A program made the translations under genes and the position numbers. A stretch of DNA of 64,000 bases from Rhynochetos jubatus (taxonomy: Eukaryota > Chordata > Aves > Eurypygiformes > Rhynochetidae): contig CM050672.1 of the NCBI GenBank assembly GCA_027574665.1, positions 6,370,001 to 6,434,000 on the forward strand, written 5' to 3'. Of the stretch, positions 43,736-55,330 are shown piece by piece. The notes below the pieces were generated by a model that saw only the letters and a program-made list of their open reading frames with translations, did not search any database and was not told the origin of the DNA. How positions within the stretch are numbered: position 1 is the stretch's first letter; each line of letters opens with the position of its first letter.

Positions 43736-44240
43736 GGTTTCCATGAGGACTTTTTTTTTTTTGGTAAAAACATTGAACAATTCTGGATTCATCCCCATGT
43801 TGAGCGGGAAAAATTTTGAAATCTCGAACATTTTTGAGGGCTTAAAAACAATTTCCCACCCAGTTATAGCCACCAGTCTCATCAGGATATGTTTGAAACC
43901 ACTCCAGCAGGAGCTGAGCAGAGCTGGTCTCAGCTGGATACTGCTCTCAACGAGAAATGCCATGGTCAGGGGTCATGTTTCTTCAGAAAAAAAGTATCTT
44001 CAATAGCTCAGGAAGTTATTAGAGTCTGCTAACAATAAGAGCTTTGGATTGATTCAATAGATGCTCATTTTAATTGTAAAATGCCAGTAATGAGAAATGT
44101 GCCATCCAATGACTCATTTTTCCCTTGTAAAAATTATTGGACATTTTTATTAGTTTTACAAATGACAGGACCTCGTATTTCTGAGAATACTTTATACAAG
44201 CCTTGCACAAGCCCACTCTCATAAAAGCGTGTCTGTGGTG
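43736..44240. promoter_or_regulatory. Candidate conserved non-coding element
   Basis: This AT-rich complex island lies between two CpG-rich patches. It contains a 12-T run at 43751-43762, CATTGAACAATTC, AAATTTTGAAATC, CATTTTAATTGTAAAATGCC, TGACTCA at 44110-44116 and AAAATTATTGGAC. A 137-codon frame reads through its left part but is not recognised. Confidence 0.35.
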
Positions 44241-44302
44241 ACATCCGGAGCCACAAGAAGGGGAGCGGTAGAAAGGCCCAAAGTGGTGAGGACAGCCCAC
44301 AA

Positions 44303-44571
44303 GTGGAACTGGCAGGACCGAACCCCAAGAGGGTGGGAAGGGGTGGATACAGCGCCGGAGACATGAGCTTCGGCGCTCCTTCCCAGCAGTGCCTTTCTGG
44401 AGAGGCACGGGGCAGACACGGGGATGGGTGCCAGCCGGCGCCCGGAGGTCCACCCGGCGCAGAGCCCCGGTGTGGGGCAGCCGTACCGGCGCTGAGCAGC
44501 CACCCGGGCGGGCGATGCGCCGAGCGCAGGGAGGGCAGGAGCCAGCCCCGGCCAGGCAGAGCTGAGCCAAG
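44303..44571 (+). other. Candidate first exon ending at strong donor
   Basis: An open frame beginning with ATG at 44303 runs without a stop to GAGCCAAG at 44571, directly before GTAAGC. The next in-frame codon after the exon/intron boundary is TAA formed by the donor itself, so the frame is closed exactly where splicing would remove it. It lies in a CpG-rich island. The ~90 residues are glycine/proline/arginine-rich with no domain I know. A long open frame is easy to obtain in such GC-rich DNA, so a non-coding first exon or chance is equally possible. Confidence 0.2.
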
Positions 44572-44680
44572 GTAAGCGCCGTCCCCAGCCGCGGCCCCTC
44601 TGGGTCCGGCACCGGGCAGAGCGGGACCATGCGACCTCCACCTCCGCTCCCAATGGAGACGCCGCTTTGCGCCGTTAACC
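44360..44680. promoter_or_regulatory. Candidate CpG island
   Basis: About 32 CpGs occur in ~290 bp at roughly 70% GC by eye, giving observed/expected around 0.85. A GTAAGC donor word at 44572 on the + strand makes it the most promoter-like region of the window. CCAAT (reading CCCAATGG) occurs near 44651. No known gene is recognised downstream within the window. Confidence 0.55.
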
Positions 44681-44990
44681 CCAGCGCCTGGCTTTATCCA
44701 TCTTGGTGCTATCTCTGCCGGCAGACAGCGGGGGCCCGGGGTCACGCCAGGCTGACTGCAGAGTGCGCCTGCCTTTGGCTTGCAAGAACCAAGATAAAGG
44801 GTTGAGCGTGGCCAGGGAGCAGGGGGCAGGAGGCACTGGGAGACCCCGAATCCAGCCCAGCTGCACAGCGTCGCTGCTGGGCTGCGCAGCTGGACGGGCT
44901 GGTGGGGAATGCCGGCAGGGTGTTCCTCCTTCTCCGGAGAACAGAAGAGCTGCTTTGGCCAGACCATGCTCTTTTATAAAATCCAAGCAA
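44681..44990. other. GC-rich flank of CpG island
   Basis: Minus-strand frames of 107 and 277 codons cross here but are not recognised. No other feature is seen. Confidence 0.42.
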
Positions 44991-45330
44991 TTTCCCATGG
45001 AGAATTAATTTGCACAAGGGGGAGAAAATGGTTTTAGAGAATTTCTAATTTCAGCATTTCATTTCTCCTCTCTTGTTGACATTATTTGTATTTTTGTTTA
45101 TGTCTCCTCATGACAAGCCATCTGTAATTCTGCGCAGTGTACCATGAGCTGGAATGATATGACATAATGCAAGAGCTGAGATAGCCTACTATTTCTATTT
45201 TAGTTTGGACGATATTTTAAACTTTATGTTATCCAGGAAATTTCTGAAATATTTGTCTTCATTCCAAGCCAGAATGAAAACAATTTTTGAAATGTTGGAA
45301 GTTCCCGTGAAACAAGTAGCGAGAGCTTCC
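44991..45330. promoter_or_regulatory. Strong candidate conserved non-coding element
   Basis: This complex AT-rich island contains GAGAATTAATTTGCAC, GACATTATTTGTATTTTTG, CATCTGTAATTCTGCGCAG, GATATGACATAATGC and GATATTTTAAAC. It immediately follows the CpG island and has no gene-like frame. Texture is strongly enhancer-like; conservation is untested. Confidence 0.4.
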
Positions 45331-48120
45331 AGCTCCGCCACCGCGTGCGACAGGGCGGGCGGCGGGGAGGCCCTGGCCCTGCGTGGGAGGGCAGCAGCAG
45401 GCAGCAGCTGGCGGGGAGCAGGGAATGGGCAGTAAGCAGTGGGCAGTGGGCAGTGGGCAGCGTGCCTCTCCCCATGCCTTGATGCAGCCTGGCATGCGTT
45501 TGCTTTCCAGCAGCATCACTGCAATCATGCATTTAGGGTGGGGGTTTAACGGGGGGAATAGCTGAAGGAAGGGCATGGGGAGAGTGTCTGGCACATCCCT
45601 GTGGCGGGCACAGGGACAGGGTTGGCTAGAACCAGCAAATGCCACAGCCTCTCAGCATCATCCAGGGTAGGAGCTGGGACAGGGAGCAGGACTGATGCAG
45701 TGTCAGCTGAGGGCAATGGGGACAGGCAGCTCTGCCATGAGACCATGCAGCAGGAGCAGCCCTGCATCTCCCCAGCTGGGGCAGGACACAATGCCGGGCT
45801 GGGAGGGCTGTAGAAGTTGGGTTGTGGCAGCTTTCCTCAGTGCTCTTCTTGGTCAGTGCAGTTCTAGGCCTGTCTGGGGGCTCTCCTCTGGGGTTTCAGT
45901 CCACCCCAAGCCCCTGGGGCTGTCGCCTTGCAGATAAGGTTGAGGCTCTGTGGGGCATAGAAGCAACTCCAGCAGCCTCCCCCATGCTCCAGAGCAGATG
46001 GCTTCCTCACACCAGGACATGTCAGGAGGGATCCATGGTCACTTTGCAAACCCTCTCTGGTTTGTGGGGCACCAGTCCAGGGAGGCAGCAGCTCAGCCAG
46101 CAGCCACGGAGCTGCAGGCAGGAGGGATCGGCTCTGAGCCACTGGCCCAACGCTGCATCCACTGTGACTGAGCTGCCGTGGGACTGGCAGCGCTCTGTGG
46201 GGACTGCAGGAAGCCAGGGTCGCTGTGTCTGTGTGGAAAGCACTGTCAGGTTCCCAAAGTATTGGGTTTTGCCTCTGTGTGGAGACACTCAGTCCTCAGA
46301 GCTTTGTTTTGTGTACTCTGGGAACCGACAATCTGTAAAGACATGCTGCTGGGCTAATCCTCCATCAGCTCCTGGAGCAGAGACCAGCTGGGATCTGGCA
46401 GCTCTCTCCATTCTCCCACTTCAGTCTGCTAAAACAGCGAGTGTCTCTGTAACCAGTAGCTTAAAGGTTTTGACTTATACGCAAAGCAGAGCAGCAGCTT
46501 TCTGCAGTCGGCAGCTGGGACTGCACAGGCACGTCATCCTCCTGTGCCAGCACGGCGACCTGCAGGGTGGGCATGCCGGCTGTGCCAACAAGGTGCTGTG
46601 TGCTGCGCTGAGTCCTGGGGGCGATGCCAGCCTTGTTGGTGAAATCATCTTGGCGCTCTCCTGGCTTCAGAGCCGTTGTTACGCCCTGGAGATGCTCTTA
46701 GGGAAGGGAGCTCTTTCCACAGCACGGTTTGCTGTGGCTCCGGTCCACGAACAAATACACTGGGGAAGCAATAAAATTAGACTCTAAAAAAAAGTACCTT
46801 CCTCTTTGTATGCAGGAAACCACATACACAGTAGCACTGTGAGTCTTGGACCAAGTTAAAGATCTCCTCTGTTGAGCCCCAGTGGGCCGGCTCGCTGAGC
46901 AGCAGGTTCCACGGCCGTGCCGGATAAGCACCAGGTAGACCACGAGGAATGGGGAGACACATGCGCTGCCTTGCTCGAGGGAAGTTTGGGAGAACAGGGA
47001 GGACTTGGACCTCCAAGGTGCTGAGATTTCACTGGGGCTAGGGGTTGGTGTGTAGATAGGTGTTGGCTGCCATCAAACCCCAGACCTTTCCCATCCGTTG
47101 GCAGGTAGCAAACATGGAGCTGGAACCAGTGTGCGCTAATCCAGGGTCTGCCAAGGAGAAAGGTTGCACGGTGACATCCTCAGCGAGCTGCTGTCAGTGG
47201 AGAATAAATACAGCCCTGAGAGCTGTGCTGTGCCCCAGGCTGCTGCATGCAATTTGGAGGAGGCAGAACAGCAGGATGCTGCTGTTAACCACTGGCTGCC
47301 CAGTGTCCCCACAGACAGGCTGGCTTGCTCCAGCCTGGCCCGGGCTTGCCTGCTCCCACTTGCTCCTGATTCCAGCCAGTGACACTGTGGCTTGGTTTGG
47401 GGTTAGCCATGACTGGTGCCATGGGAAGGCACAGTCGTAGAGACTCTGGGGCACCCTGAAATGTTAAGCACCTCTTTGCCAAAGTCCTGCTCTGACAGTC
47501 TGTGCTGCCTGTCCCAGGCTGTTCCCTTCGGCACACTATGCGGAAGCTGCTGGCAGAGACGCATGTGCCATGCCCATTGCTGGAGTGCCCCCATCCCAGG
47601 TTTGGGATTGAGGTCCTGGGGCCTTGCCCATGACCCCCAAGGTGTAGCTGGCACAAGAGCTGCCCCCTCCATCACCTCTTGGGCTGTTTCTGGGAATGGC
47701 AGGGGCGTGGGAGAGCACAGAGTCGAAGGGCCAGCTCTGCGGCACAAGGGAACCTGCCCCAGATGCCAGTGGCCAAGCAGGGATCTGGCTTTCCCCTTGA
47801 TCCCAGGTATGTGCCGTGGGGGCATAGTCACACATGGGGGGTGGGAAATCCACTGCTAGCTAGGACTAGCATGGGGCTGGGGTTTGCCCTTGGCAAAGAC
47901 AGGCAGCATCTCCCCACGATGGGAGGGTGAGGCAGATGGAGAAGGACAAGGGTCCATCACCCATCACCCCCAGGGCACAGAGCTGCCCCTGCAGAGCAGC
48001 GGGTCCTCTGTGGACAGGGGGTGCCCTGGGGAACTGCGGGAGCTGGGCATCTGCTGGGCTTATCCCTGGAAAACAAGATCATCCTGCAGCCCTCCGTGGG
48101 AAGGTACCAGTGCCATTGCT
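45331..48120. other. Long GC-rich block, no gene supported
   Basis: The longest plus-strand frame of the window (321 codons, 45822-46787) lies here. Its predicted start (MWQLSSVLFLVSAVLGLSGG) resembles a signal peptide, but the rest has no domain, no family resemblance I recognise and no convincing splice context. Frames of 142-147 codons at 47403-47859 clash on opposite strands. A small AT patch lies at 46760-46860. Confidence 0.45.
45427..45460. repeat. 7-bp tandem repeat, ~5 copies
   Basis: Units of GGGCAGT (one variant AAGCAGT) run head to tail. Confidence 0.9.
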
Positions 48121-48900
48121 CTGCATGTAAAGGGCCTGTGATTTTCAAGAAAACTCATTTTGAAGCTGACTGGAGTCTGTCAGAGCAAATTAGCTGCAGT
48201 TTAAGCTAGCCACTTGTTTCTGGTTTAACCCTGGGAAAGCAACTGGGCTACAAATGTTTACCTTATGAGGTAAACCATCAATATCCTTGAAATTTTGATT
48301 AAAAAAATACTGGACTAGAGCATCTTGTGGGTTTCTTTCCCCCCCCCGATTCATTTCACAATATGCCAGAAGCATGGCTTGAGTTAGGGCTTTGGCAGGG
48401 GCTTTTATCATGATGGATATAGTGGAGGATAGAAAAGAAATTTGGTTATCAGAGGATGCCAGAACTCAACTTCCTAGCACATACATTTAATAATGCACAA
48501 GTTCTCCTTTAAAGGTCTCCTTAGAACAAATCCTAGTCATCACAAAAGCCATGGAGATAAATTAAATTACATTTTAATAGTGGAGAATTCATTCCCAGGC
48601 CAGGCGCAACAGTGAAAGTATGTTCTCTCTTAGACAAAAGTAGCCTCATCTCCCATCAAAATTCTGAATGTTCCCATATGAAAAACTTAATCGGAAATGA
48701 AACCCCAAAGCTCCTAGGGCAGAGGCACCACGAGAGGCTGTCATGGCTGTGGTAGCTCTCTTGCCAACCCCACAGCCACTGGAGCATTATTATTATTCTC
48801 CCCACTTGTAAATGGAAAGGCATCTCCAAGAAATACGCATTTGTTGGGGCTGCAGCTGGAAGCGACTGGCCACATACTGTTTTGTCCAGCATAGCCTAAG
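48121..48900. promoter_or_regulatory. AT-rich region, candidate non-coding elements
   Basis: This is ~780 bp of AT-richer complex sequence: GCAAATTAGCTGC, GAAATTTTGATTAAAAAAATAC, CATTTAATAATGC, GATAAATTAAATTACATTTTAATAG and CTTAATCGG. A C-run lies near 48342. It may hold one or two conserved elements; boundaries are uncertain. Confidence 0.32.
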
Positions 48901-49600
48901 CTCTTCCCTTTGGAGCAAAGATGCAAAGCACGGAGAAGCACTGTGTGTCCCACTCACGCTTCGTGTGCTTCAGAGTCCCAGAATGGGCTTCAGTAGCGCT
49001 GCTCTGCCACCAGCCCGGCGCTCCAGCAAAGGTCTGGCTGAAGCCACCTTGCTTTCACCTGGGATCATTGTTTGCTGCTCTGCCATCTCTTAAAGCCAGA
49101 CTCAAACCATTCTCTTCTTCACGCAGTCCTCTCGAAGGTATCTAAAATACGCACAAACGCTTCCCGTGCAGACACAGACATTTCAGGTGGACAGTGTGTG
49201 CAGTAAGTGCCACAGTACAGGGGCATGTGGGGTGACGTGAGGTGCAGAGTGGGCCAGGTCCTCGAGGTCCTGTGTGATAAACTGTTCCAAAAACTGAAAG
49301 AAAGGATAATGGGCAGAAAGAGAGATGGAAGAGCTGCCACAGCTCTTCTGCTCATCCCTCCCACTGAGTTATGGGGCTGGCAACTGGGTCTGGGCTGGCC
49401 TCAGCATGGCAGGCTGCCCTGCCCTTCACTTCCTCTTCTTCCTCTAATCCTCCCCACCTCAGCCTTCCCCTTGCCCCAGCTTCAGGAGCCTGAATCCCCT
49501 CTCTCTACCCGTCCTTCTCCATCCCCGAAAGCAGGGCCTGGCCCCCCGCACCACCCAGCCTCCTCCCTGCAGCTCCCCGCAGCGCGCAGGGCTGGGCCTT
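48901..49600. other. Mixed to GC-rich block, no gene seen
   Basis: A 160-codon frame (49207-49689 +) has no recognisable domain. A pyrimidine-rich tract lies at about 49420-49520. Confidence 0.48.
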
Positions 49601-49960
49601 GCTCTTCTCAATGTCTGTACAATTACCAAAATCCCTCGGCAGAATTAGCTCCTTGCAGAGCACTGCGTTCAATTAATTATATAGTTTAAAACACAATACG
49701 TAGACATATCCCATCCACACCAGCAAAGCTTTTGGCTCCACTGGAGACCTTTGAAAAGATGCAGAAGGCAGGCAGCGCGCACAGGCCTAGCCGCGCTCCT
49801 CGGCACGGTCACAGGAGACAGCCTTTAATTGTAAGTAGATTAATTATAGGTGTACTGCAGCTCTCTCAGAGAACGCAGCGGAGCAAGCACTTTGCTTTTG
49901 CATGCACGAGGATCCTCTCTATATATGTTTTCAGATGATTTATTTAGGCTGGTTTCAGTA
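49601..49960. promoter_or_regulatory. Strong candidate conserved non-coding element
   Basis: This is the island richest in homeodomain-type words: ACAATTACC, GAATTAGC, CAATTAATTATATAG, CTTTAATTG and GATTAATTATAGG. A POU-like TTTTGCATGCACG lies near 49895. CpG-containing segments (AACGCAGCGGAGC) interrupt the AT-rich parts. It is unique, complex and without a gene. Confidence 0.42.
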
Positions 49961-52900
49961 CAGTGATATTCCTATCTGCCTGCGTGGGCCTGGGTTGACC
50001 GGTGCAGCTCCGTCCCCAGGGTATGCGTGTCCATCATGAGTGGGGACACAGGGACAGGCACTATTCACCATTTGGTGCCGCTTTGGTACAACTGCAGCAT
50101 CGGTGTCAGTGCTGTGGCCCTTTGTGGGTCAGCAGGAACCTGTGGATCATGCCTGCGGCGTTCCCAAATCACCCCAGGGTCCCACAGCCGCCCCAGGGTT
50201 ACTCCTGCCGTCAGCCTGCTCTCTGTGAGGGCACAGCTGGGGCAGCAAGGAGCCAAGCCTGGGGCTCACCGCGGCCCCAGCCACTCCTGTGCCCCATGTC
50301 GGTCCCAGCACCAGCCCTGGCTCTCTGCTCTGGCAGCTGCAGGTTAGTGACAGGGGCACTCGGGACTCCCAAGGTCACCAGCCTGCGATGGGAACCCACA
50401 GCAATTACCAGCTTCCTGCATGTCCTTCCTCTGGGGTTTTGTCACACATGATGTCTCACATCTGAGATTTGACCAGTTGGTGGGGATGGTAGTGCTATTT
50501 CCATGCCAAGCTGTAGCTTTTCTACCCCCAGCTGTTTCAGGGCTTACAGCTATTGTGTGCTTTTTTTAATGTTGCAAGAATTTATATTGGGAAAAAAGTG
50601 CCTTTTTTTTTTTTTCTTTTCTCAATGCCTTGGGAAATGTCATCCAGCAGGAATGTTCCCAAGAGTTGCTCGTGGCAGAGAGGAAGAGGGGCTTGAGCAG
50701 GGGCCTGCATGCCCAGCTCACATCCCTGTGCCCAGTCTCCTGGGACCAGCTCTTTGGGCTGTGGCTCCCAGGGGTGCCCCTTCCCCACACCCCAAACTCT
50801 GCCCCATGCTCCTGGGGAAGCGGGGCCAGCCTGGCCCGATGGCAGCACCAGCTCCTGCCCTACTGCTGCTGGGCACAACGGCAGCAGAAGCAGAAGGGAG
50901 AAGGCAGGAGCCTGGAGAGAACAAGCTGTTCACAGAGCCACTCCTGCTGTAGTGGATCCCAGTTTCATGTCTTCTTGGCTGTGCCAGTGCCCTCTTCCAC
51001 TTCCAGCTCTGGATAGAGTTACAAGAAATGCTGGAAGTGCCAGCCCTGTGGTGTGTCATCATTTAAACTTGTCTTTAACAGCATCCCAAAGCAATTTATT
51101 TTTCCCGAACATCAAAGCCCCCCAAGCAATACTGGGAGGGGCAGGGTTTCCCCCACAAACCCCCGTGGCTCCCATGCCCCCTGCCCTGCCTTGCTCGGGG
51201 GGCTGGACGCCCTCCTTGGCTGCAGCCAGCAGCCTGGGCTGGTTGTCCCCTCAGTGCTGGCCCGTAGACCAGACCATGCATCAGTCCAAGTGAGGTGTGA
51301 TGTGCTTTGGAAATGAATTACCTCTGTGCCATGGACTGGGGTTTCGGCAGGGTTTGCTGAACGGCTGGACATTTGTCTCAGAGAGGGGATCATCTCAGGT
51401 GGGGCTGTGAGACCAAGGGAAGGAAGAGCTGAAGCACTGTGCAAAGGATGAAAAGGCAGATCTTCCCTGTGAAAATACAAGTGAGGTTTATATTGGTTGC
51501 CCCACTGCCTTTTTCCAGGCTCAGCATCACATCACAGACCATTTCCCCAGGACTCACTATGGGAGAGAAAAGACTGCAGGCAGAAGTGTCCACATTCGCC
51601 AACAGTTTTGCTATGACCAACCTCAGAGGGCTCTGGTTTGTGGCAGGGGGAGGGCAGAGAGGAGCTGAGCTGGTGATGAGCTGAGGTATCCAAGAAAGGT
51701 GCTTGCAAGGCAGCCTGCCTGTTGGGATTTTACACGCTGATAGAGACAGTGGAGGGCGATGCCTGGGGCCATGCGTGGGGCAACGCCTGGGCTGTGCAGA
51801 GGGAGCCCCAGCCTGCCCAGCACTTGGTGTGAGGAGTGCAGCAGCCCCAGCTGGGGCTGGAGCCGTGGCCACCTTGCCATAACCATAGCAGGCCCCCACC
51901 CAGTGACAGCAACGCTGGGAAGAGCACAAGGCAATCGAGTTGCAGCACTGTGGGTGCAGCTCCACCCTGCTGATGGGAATTAAGGTGACCTGCCCAGGGA
52001 CTGACCCAGGGACCAGGCACTGGCTGGTGGGAGCAGACACAGCTCATGACAACACACCTCAAAAGTCAAGCCCTGAGAGCAGGTGCCAAGGGGAAAAAAA
52101 AAAAATAAGGAGGAAAAAGATACAGCAAGGAGATGCCAGTCTGCATCTACTCTTCTGCCAGGATCCAGAGTGGCCCTCCACCCTCCTGCATGCCAAAGGA
52201 TGCTGGGGGATGCAGGTGGAGCAGGTCCTCAGTGGGACCCCCTGTGTGCAGGGTGCCCCCGCCGTCCCTCCGGCACTGCCCTTCTCCCAGCCTCACAAGT
52301 TTTGAGGAGGAAATTTTATAGCAAAAACTGTAGCAGCTCCTGCCTCCACAAACACAGCGTGCTGCTGTCCCTGCCAGAGCTCAGAGCTGGTTTGCCTCAA
52401 GGAATCTGTGAGATCCGTCCTGCTGTGATCTGTAACAATATTGGGATTAAATTAGCTTCCCTGAGCTGCAGAGGGGTCAGTGTGTGAGGCCCCCTGGTTA
52501 ATCCAGCAGGCCAAAGAGAACAGAAGCCTCCCTGCATTGGGAAAGGAAAACAACGGGGTCTGTTTGCAATCCGTGGAGCTAATTCAAACAGCATTCCTCA
52601 AACAACAGGGGAAAAGGGCCTTCGAAGCGAATGAGAAAGTTTCCCAACATGCGCATATCATCGCTCCTTGGAAAGAAGCGAAACATCCAGCCACGGTGTC
52701 AGAAAGCCCAGAAAGCACCAAAGAGAGATCCCGAAGAGCAGGGTAGCTCAACGGGCGCACACATCCACCACATCCACCACTGGAGCTCTGCATCCCTGCC
52801 CCTGTGCCTGGCGAGCACAAAGCCAGCCACTCCTGCCAGAACCCTCTTGACCTGCCTGCCAGGCTGCCCATGCCATGTCTGGGTGGGATGGGGCATGCGG

Positions 52901-53195
52901 ATCCTGCTCTTCCTTCTCCCACAGGGTTATGCGCTTGTCACGGCTCTGCAGCTCACGGCTGCTCAGCACCAACTCGGGGTCACCTCCCCAGCAACTCTCC
53001 CGGACGGAGACCCTTCCCTGCCCGTGAGCAGCGCTGCCCAGCCGAAAGCCCAGGCTTGCTCTGCCTGGGAAGCAGAGGCATGCCTGGACGATCCTATCAG
53101 AAAAGCAGCTCCTCTCCCTCTCGCTTCCACATCTCCCCGTGGAAGGCATGATCCTGCGTGCCCCCGTGCCTGACCCCCCAGCGTGGCCTGTGCCG
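49961..53195. other. Long GC-rich block, no gene supported
   Basis: Frames up to 216 codons occur on both strands and clash. Homopolymer runs lie at 50603-50615 (T) and 52094-52105 (A). Small AT patches lie at 50520-50620 and 51060-51110. A fair acceptor context (CTTCCTTCTCCCACAG ending near 52924) is not followed by a recognisable exon. Confidence 0.46.
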
Positions 53196-53540
53196 CCTGT
53201 ATCAGGAACTGGATAGTTGTCTTTGCAACCAGAGCAGATGTTTATGCAATAAGTTAGGCACTTGGGATAACTGTATTACCGGGGACTGAGGACCGCAGGT
53301 GTTCAGATATTATTAAAAACAATTGCCCAGGCTATCAATCATTCTGCAGGAGATAAGCCTTCGGAGAGGCAGACCTCTGCGTCAAAGCAGGGTGCAGAGA
53401 AGCAGCACGCTGCAGGTCCAGGCTAGGAGCGTCAGAGACAACTTCAGGATGTTCTTGCTTTCCTTCTGCTTCTCGGCGAGCGTCTTTACTTTTTGCTTAT
53501 GCTGAGATATTATCAAAGGTTGATGAGGCACCAAGGATGA
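53196..53540. promoter_or_regulatory. Strong candidate conserved non-coding element
   Basis: This complex island contains GTTTATGCAATAAG, GGGATAACTGTATTACC, GATATTATTAAAAACAATTGCC and GGCTATCAATCATTC. ATCAATCA is PBX/HOX-like and AACAATTG is SOX/E-box-like. No repeat or long frame is present. Confidence 0.4.
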
Positions 53541-54345
53541 GTAATGCACCCTCTGTGCCAGCCGAGAACTTGTAGGCACTGGTACCTGCCTCTGCACACA
53601 GGGTTAATGTCGAGGGCGCAGAGCCCTGGGTCTGACAGAAGCTGCGGTGCTCAGTGCCGGAGCTGCTGGGTGCAAACCTGGTGCACCCCAGGCTCCCCCT
53701 GCCCGCAGCTGTGCCCAGAGGTTGAGGGATGGGATGTGGCTCCTGGCAGGAGGCAGCTCGGCCCTATCCTGGAAGTCCTCGTGGTCCCCAGGCAGGATGG
53801 GCTTTCCATGGGGAAAGGCCTTTTCCCTGGCCAAGAGAGGCAGAGGGGGATGCAGGGCAGGAACTGGGGAGGGATGGACTCCAACTGAAAAACAGCAGGT
53901 TTTTCATGGGGAGGGGAATCACACGCTTGAACGGTGAGCTGGGGGATGTGGGGGAGTTGGTGCTTCCTCTGAAGAAATGGGGGAGTAAGGCTTTCCCCTT
54001 GGCTTCATGCAGAGTGGGACATGGAGCCTGGCCAGGGAACGGCTGGAGCCGATCAGGCAGACTCACCCAGGCTGGGTGATGCCTGTAGCGTAGGATTAGA
54101 CCTGCCGCTTGCTTTTCCACCTAACGCGACTGAAACTGATGAATTCAGGTGGCCTTTGTCTGCCCCGGGAACGTCCCAAAGCCCCTTTCCCTGCGCAGCG
54201 CGTTCCTGAGAGTGAGCTGCAGGCTGTGGATGATGGCACCCGGAGCCCAGGCTGCTGGGCACCTGCTCAGCGAGGGCTTCTGTGAGCGGCAGGGAAAATC
54301 TCCCAAGTCAGCAGCTCTGCTTTCAATCTGGAGCCGCTTGGCGTT
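53541..54345. other. GC-rich block, no gene seen
   Basis: Clashing frames up to 118 codons only. Nothing else is visible. Confidence 0.5.
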
Positions 54346-54960
54346 TTTACCCCGCTAAAATGTGGAATTTCATGTCCTTTTGTACAAGAGAGAAGCAGCC
54401 TGTTTAGGATTAATTTAGGATCAGCCTCAACAGCCATTAGCTAAAGAAAAACAAAACGGTAAATTAGCTGCCTGTCAGAAGGGGAAGAAATGTGGGACTT
54501 GATGCTGGATTTATTGTGGAGGGTGTTAAGGCAGGATTTAGTGTGATTTACTGTCCTCCGCAATGATACCTTCTAACACCAGGGAGCTGGCAAGCATGCC
54601 TCCTTTGCCTTCAGTCAGATATATGGCTCTGTTCGCTAATTATTGACGTGTCTGGTAGCCCTGTTCTTGCAGCTGGGTTTGTCAGCATTTCCATTATAGG
54701 GCTCTGTCTTGGGGGTTTATTGCTCAGTTATAAACATTTGCTCCAGACTGAAACTTGATCTACAGCTGTCAGCCAGGGTTGCAGCGCTCTGAGAGAGATT
54801 AGAAAGAAAAAGGTTTGGCTATTCAAAGCATAATAAAACACAGGATCTTCTCACTCTTACAGTCAACGAAGTGATTTTGTCCCTGAGCAACATTTGAAGG
54901 TACTTCAGAATCTTCCAGAACAGACCAAACCCTCCACATATAAATAGAAAAGGTCTTTAA
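54346..54960. promoter_or_regulatory. Strong candidate conserved non-coding element
   Basis: This ~600-bp complex island has core 54540-54830. Words include GATTAATTTAGG, CGCTAATTATTGACG, CCATTATAGGG, CTCAGTTATAAACATTTG and CTACAGCTGTCAGCC (palindromic E-box CAGCTG). It resembles deeply conserved vertebrate non-coding DNA, and an old exapted repeat is possible. No gene-like frame is seen. Confidence 0.42.
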
Positions 54961-55330
54961 CATGGAGACTTGCAACAGTGACCACTTCGCCTCTGCCCGA
55001 TACTCAAAACACAATCGCTGACCCTCCTGTGAGACAGCAATGATCTCAGAAGATATCGTTTACAAGTAGGAAACCAGGGATATTTAACAAGGTGCCAAAG
55101 AAAATTCAGGATGAATAAAACATCCATATACACGTGCAGTAACACAAACACCAGGCAAAGGAAAAGCTGTGCAAAGGGTGAATTTTCCTTCTTGCCTGTT
55201 TTGGGTTATTTTGCGTCTTCGGGTTCATACCTGCCCCCACACAAGCGCTGTGCAAAGCAGAGATCCATGCAAAGCAGAGAAGGACACAGGTCTGTGGGAT
55301 TCTTCTAACCCCAGCGTGTTTGGGGGCTGC
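54961..55330. other. Mixed sequence, nothing certain
   Basis: Two overlapping ~10-bp words (GCAAAGCAGAG) repeat near 55252-55280. No gene is seen. Confidence 0.4.
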
